Positions 61,024 through 64,000 of a stretch of 64,000 nucleotides of DNA are shown here, in pieces. Made by a program: the position numbers and the translations under genes. The stretch covers positions 116,415 through 180,414 of the forward strand of contig JAFXUC010000029.1 of the NCBI GenBank assembly GCA_017535325.1, given 5' to 3'. A model generated the notes under the pieces. The model was not told the origin of the DNA. It ran no database searches and was given only the letters and a program-made list of their open reading frames with translations. Every line of letters starts with the position of its first letter. Position 1 is the stretch's first letter. Source of the stretch: Bacteroidales bacterium (GTDB taxonomy: Bacteria > Bacteroidota > Bacteroidia > Bacteroidales > UBA3824).

Positions 61024-61136
61024 ACAGTTTAATTTTTTTTATTATAAGTGTTACATTTTCTTAATGCAAATTTTGTGCAAATGCTTTAATAGATTTTTGA
61101 ATTAATTTTTAGGTAAGATTTAATTAATAAAAACAT

Positions 61137-61165
61137 AAAAGGGCGAAAATTTTTCCGCCCCTTTA
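61137..61165 (-). terminator. Terminator of the ketosynthase gene (minus strand)
   Basis: AAAGGGCG (61138-61145) pairs with CGCCCCTTT (61156-61164) with one bulged C; an AT-rich loop lies between. Confidence 0.6.
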
Positions 61166-61185
61166 TGATACCTTATTGTTGTATG

Positions 61186-62406
61186 TTACAAATTCTTGAC
61201 AATCAACGTTGAGTTGGTTCCGCCGAAACCGAAAGAGTTTGAAAGGAACGTGTCAAAATGAGCCTCAACTCTTTGAGCCGGAATATTCAGTTTTGCCGAA
61301 TCTTCGTCGGGGTTTTCAAAATTGAGGTTTGCTGCAACGAAATTGTTTTTCATCATCAGAATTGAATAAATCGTCTCTGACGCGCCCGCCATCCACATTT
61401 CGTGTCCGGTCTGGGATTTTGTTGAGGTAACAAACGGTTTGTTGTCACCGAAAACCTGAGCAATTGCCTTTGCCTCGTTCATGTCGCCGATGTGCGTTGA
61501 CGTAGCGTGTGCGTTAACGTAACCGATTGTCTTGATGTCAATTCCGGCGTTTTTGATTGCTTTTTCAAGCGATTTTGCAGGACCTTCAACATTGGGCGAG
61601 GAGATATGGTCGCCGTTTGAAGAGAATCCCCAGCCGAGAACCTCTGCGATTATCGGTGCGCCGCGTTTTACGGCGTGTTCGTATTCTTCGATGATGACCG
61701 TTGCCGCGCCGCCGCCCGGAACGAGTCCGTCTCTGTCTCTGTCAAAAGGTCTTGAAGCCGCCGTAGGATTGTCTTCTCTTGTTGAAAACGCGCTGATACC
61801 GTCGAAACTGCCGACAGCATACGGGTTTACTTCCTGTGCGCCGCCGCAAACGACCATTTCTTCCAAGCCGTTTTTGATGAGCAGTGCGCCAAGACCGATT
61901 GCGTGGCTTGACGAAGCGCAAGCCGCAGAAATAGTTAAATTGATGCCGCGAAGTTTGAAAATGCAGCCGAGATTCATCGTTACGGTAGAGTTCATAGACT
62001 GGAAAATTCCGCCTGAGCCGATTAAGGTTGTGTCTTTTTTGCGGAACATTGTGTCAACGCTTTTGTAAACCGGCTCCGCGCTTGAATCGTTGCCGTAAAG
62101 AAGTCCCACGTCGTTTTTGTCCAAATAATCCTGGTCGATATTTGCGTTTTTCAAGGCTTCAACTGTTGCCACGTAAGCGTATTTTGCCTGTTCGGGCATA
62201 AAAACACGCTGAGCGCGTGAGAGTTGCCCTTTTAAGTCGGGAATGTCGAGTTTAGAGGTCAATCCCGAACGGAATCCTAATTCTTTGCGTTCTTGATCCA
62301 ATATAATGCCCGAAACCCCGTTCCAAAGTGATTGTTTCACTTCTTCGAGGTTTTTGCCGAGGCACGAATAAATGCCCAAGCCCGTTATTACTACTCTTTT
62401 TTCCAT
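61186..62406 (-). CDS. Beta-ketoacyl-ACP synthase (FabB/F-like, second paralog)
   Basis: 406 residues. The catalytic Cys is in SAACASSSHAIG and the histidines in NAHATSTHIGDMNE and TGHEMWMAGASE. The TGHE(x)4AGASE pattern is closer to FabB-type synthases than to the housekeeping FabF at 24189. It could supply the extra ketosynthase of the polyene-type pathway, whose other genes lie at 18-21 and 40-43 kb. It is monocistronic. Confidence 0.85.
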   Translation of the reverse strand: MEKRVVITGLGIYSCLGKNLEEVKQSLWNGVSGIILDQERKELGFRSGLTSKLDIPDLKGQLSRAQRVFMPEQAKYAYVATVEALKNANIDQDYLDKNDVGLLYGNDSSAEPVYKSVDTMFRKKDTTLIGSGGIFQSMNSTVTMNLGCIFKLRGINLTISAACASSSHAIGLGALLIKNGLEEMVVCGGAQEVNPYAVGSFDGISAFSTREDNPTAASRPFDRDRDGLVPGGGAATVIIEEYEHAVKRGAPIIAEVLGWGFSSNGDHISSPNVEGPAKSLEKAIKNAGIDIKTIGYVNAHATSTHIGDMNEAKAIAQVFGDNKPFVTSTKSQTGHEMWMAGASETIYSILMMKNNFVAANLNFENPDEDSAKLNIPAQRVEAHFDTFLSNSFGFGGTNSTLIVKNL

Positions 62407-62430
62407 GTATTTTACTTAAAATTATTTGCG

Positions 62431-62438
62431 CAAAGATA
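62431..62438 (-). promoter_or_regulatory. Promoter of the ketosynthase gene (TATCTTTG, minus strand)
   Basis: Exact TAnnTTTG on the minus strand, 25 bases before the ATG at 62406. Confidence 0.55.
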
Positions 62439-62515
62439 AGCGGATTTTTCGTTAATAACAAATTTATTTTTCTGATAAATGCCAAATTGCATTTTATTTT
62501 TCTCTTTTTCAGGCG

Positions 62516-63496
62516 TTATTGTCTTAACATTTCCCTTACCTTCATGAGTGCGTTGCCGAGATGGTTTTCGCCCTGCCAGTTTGCGGGGTCAAGAACGCGG
62601 TCGTCGTCTTCGGGAAGGCCAATGCCCCAGATTTTGTCAACGGGACTTGCCTCTGCCAAAATTTTGTCGCCGGTTGAAAGCAGAAAATTCTTTAAATCAG
62701 GGTTTTGCGAAAATTTTGCAATGTTGCCTTCTATGACGATTCGGTCTTTGTGGGCGTTCCAAGTATTGCTGTCATAATTTTTTACGAGTTTGCCCAAGTT
62801 TTTAAACTCCTGCGGTGTTTTTGCCTCGAAAATTTTTCCGTAAATTTCCAAATCGTTGAAAAGCAACGCCTTTGATGCCATCATGTATTGTTCAGCCGTG
62901 AAATATTTTTTGCCCGAAACATAAAACTCGCAGTCGTACCACTGACTGAGACACGTTTTTGAAACTGGGTTGTGCGGATATTCGTGCCAGAAAAATACGA
63001 AATCTTCGCGGGTAAAATCCTTTTGTTTTTGACTGTCGAGGTATGTCTGAGGCTCAAAAAAGCCCTTGTTTTGCTCTATGAAATGTTGCCAAAGGCTTTG
63101 CGGCGAATAAATTTTGGGCAGCACTCTGCCTGAATGTCCGCCTGTCCAGTCAAAAGCGGGAAAAAGTTTTTGCAGTTCTTCCGCCGGCAAAACGGGGAAA
63201 TACAGCGGATTGATTGCCGCGTCGATTTTCATGTCCATATAATAGACTTCGCCGCCTTTGCCGTTCCAGTGTGCGCCGAGGTACGGGTCAGAAATGAAAT
63301 GTCCGCTCATGCAGATTCCGTTGTTTTTTCCCTCGCCGCACTTAACGAGGAAAAAACTGTCGCCTTTTTTGGCTTTGTCATGTTCCCAAACGCTCCAATT
63401 GAAGGTTTCGGTTTTTATATTTTTTATGGAATTTGTGAAATCTTCGTACTTAAAACTCGAAATTTCAGGATTCCAAAATAAGATTACGGTGTTCAT
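62516..63496 (-). CDS. NADAR-domain protein with N-terminal PUA/EVE-like domain
   Basis: 326 residues. The N-terminal ~150 residues (ILFWNPEISSFKYEDF, KKGDSFFLVKCGEGKNNGICMSGHF) resemble the compact beta-barrel of EVE/PUA-type domains and end FDWTGGHSGRVLP. The C-terminal ~165 residues form the NADAR fold: FFWHEYPHNPVSKTCLSQWYDCEF, AEQYMMASKALLFND and KIWGIGLPEDDDRV. NADAR enzymes are N-glycosidases acting on NAD- or ADP-ribose-derived substrates, some reversing guanine ADP-ribosylation. The fusion is notable. Confidence 0.82.
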   Translation of the reverse strand: MNTVILFWNPEISSFKYEDFTNSIKNIKTETFNWSVWEHDKAKKGDSFFLVKCGEGKNNGICMSGHFISDPYLGAHWNGKGGEVYYMDMKIDAAINPLYFPVLPAEELQKLFPAFDWTGGHSGRVLPKIYSPQSLWQHFIEQNKGFFEPQTYLDSQKQKDFTREDFVFFWHEYPHNPVSKTCLSQWYDCEFYVSGKKYFTAEQYMMASKALLFNDLEIYGKIFEAKTPQEFKNLGKLVKNYDSNTWNAHKDRIVIEGNIAKFSQNPDLKNFLLSTGDKILAEASPVDKIWGIGLPEDDDRVLDPANWQGENHLGNALMKVREMLRQ

Positions 63497-63522
63497 AGAT
63501 TTAGTACAGATTAATGTTTTTG

Positions 63523-63530
63523 CAAATATA
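63523..63530 (-). promoter_or_regulatory. Promoter of the NADAR gene (TATATTTG, minus strand)
   Basis: Exact TAnnTTTG on the minus strand, 27 bases before the ATG at 63496. Confidence 0.5.
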
Positions 63531-63569
63531 ATTCAATATTTGATTTTTTACAAAAAAAATGTTTTTCAT

Positions 63570-64000
63570 TTATTTTTCAAACAAATCCTCTCCCGTAACC
63601 ACAGATTGAAACACCTCCGCATATTCGTTGCTTACGAGCGGATTGATGCCGATGTAGGTCAGATGGAATGTTTTTGAAGGATTGACTTCTTCAAGGGCGG
63701 AGGCGCGGCTGTAAAGTTTTGCGGCATAATCTTTCGTTACGGTGTAAGGAGATTTGCTGTATTTGATTTCGCAGACATTGACAATATCGTCGGCGCGGTC
63801 GATGAGGAGGTCGATTTGCATACCGGCGTTTTGATTGTCTTTTACGATGAGCGATGATTCTGAGGAAGACACGCCTGCAATTTGCAACGCACTCTTAATC
63901 TGATGGATATGTTGCAGACAGATTTCTTCAAAGGCAATTCCACGCCAAGACGAAATTTCGGATTCGTTGAGATGATTTTGCCAATAGTCAGTCTGACGGA
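63570..64000 (-). CDS. C-terminal part of a DUF234-type AAA ATPase (5' end outside the window)
   Basis: The frame is open to the right edge. The visible 143 residues begin RQTDYWQNHLNE and include the family signature SSWRGIAFEEICLQHIHQIK, then SALQIAGVSSSESSLIV and the PD-(D/E)XK-like MQIDLLIDRADDIVNVCEIKYS. In this family the N-terminal two-thirds is a P-loop ATPase; it should lie beyond the window. The gene is related over ~105 residues to the remnant at 51314. Confidence 0.8.
   Translation of the reverse strand, partial: RQTDYWQNHLNESEISSWRGIAFEEICLQHIHQIKSALQIAGVSSSESSLIVKDNQNAGMQIDLLIDRADDIVNVCEIKYSKSPYTVTKDYAAKLYSRASALEEVNPSKTFHLTYIGINPLVSNEYAEVFQSVVTGEDLFEK

Noticed and set aside
1..64000. 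CRISPR array or prophage
   Set aside because: No regularly spaced direct repeats and no structural, integrase or terminase genes were seen.

Overview
The window looks like chromosome from a Bacteroidota member, probably order Bacteroidales. At least twenty genes are preceded by the Bacteroidota sigma factor -7 element TAnnTTTG, usually just ahead of the start codon. The gene content agrees: rhomboids behind mutL, RicT/PSP1, DUF3098, DUF3109, OstA-like, NhaC, HU-CCDC81/SPOR and SpoIIE-type phosphatases, a fimbrillin/FISUMP-like lipoprotein, a futalosine-pathway hydrolase, and almost no Shine-Dalgarno sites. The species assignment is inference.

Layout. 1-3.7 kb: the tail of a secreted protein, then a DUF6057-type membrane protein coupled to a lipoprotein with a CxxCH site. 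3.7-14.4 kb: housekeeping genes (TGS-nucleoside kinase, holB, mutL with two rhomboids, NhaC, rpsO-pnp). 14.4-17.2 kb: accessory island with a structured leader, a 53-aa peptide, a FISUMP-like lipoprotein whose last ~43 codons look like a diversity-generating-retroelement variable region, and a PD-(D/E)XK 'transposase' protein. 17.2-22.2 kb: papain-like peptidase and the first part of an aryl-polyene/flexirubin-like lipid pathway (acyltransferase, ketosynthase, degenerate ketosynthase, small transporter, esterase). 22.1-26.2 kb: M1 peptidase and acpP-fabF-rnc. 26.3-42.8 kb: a triple-PAS SpoIIE sensor, ricT, pgeF, mqnB, folE, tRNA-Asn, a PfkB kinase, galE, an HU/SPOR gene split by an in-frame stop, and the second part of the polyene pathway (ACP, two dehydratases, thioesterase, CrtI-like oxidoreductase). 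A third part, a ketosynthase, lies at 61-62 kb.

43-49.3 kb is the most interesting region: one minus-strand locus encoding a CXXX-repeat RiPP system. It has two precursors with nearly identical twin-arginine (Tat) leaders and different cysteine-repeat cores, a radical SAM/SPASM maturase, a partner maturase, a small modification protein, three small secreted proteins, an HTH regulator, and tatA-tatC directly downstream. The simplest reading is that the peptide is modified in the cytoplasm and exported by the neighbouring Tat translocon. Upstream is a ~143-bp imperfect palindrome predicted to lie in the transcribed leader, and an AlbA-type gene bounded by two near-identical 20-bp promoter-bearing repeats.

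51-64 kb: remnant of a DUF234-type ATPase (an apparently intact relative runs off the right edge), an SPFH-NfeD pair, OstA-like protein, a second SpoIIE sensor, leuB, an apparently circularly permuted solute-binding lipoprotein behind a TonB-dependent receptor, a ketosynthase and a NADAR protein. I saw no rRNA, CRISPR array, phage genes, reverse transcriptase or complete insertion sequence.
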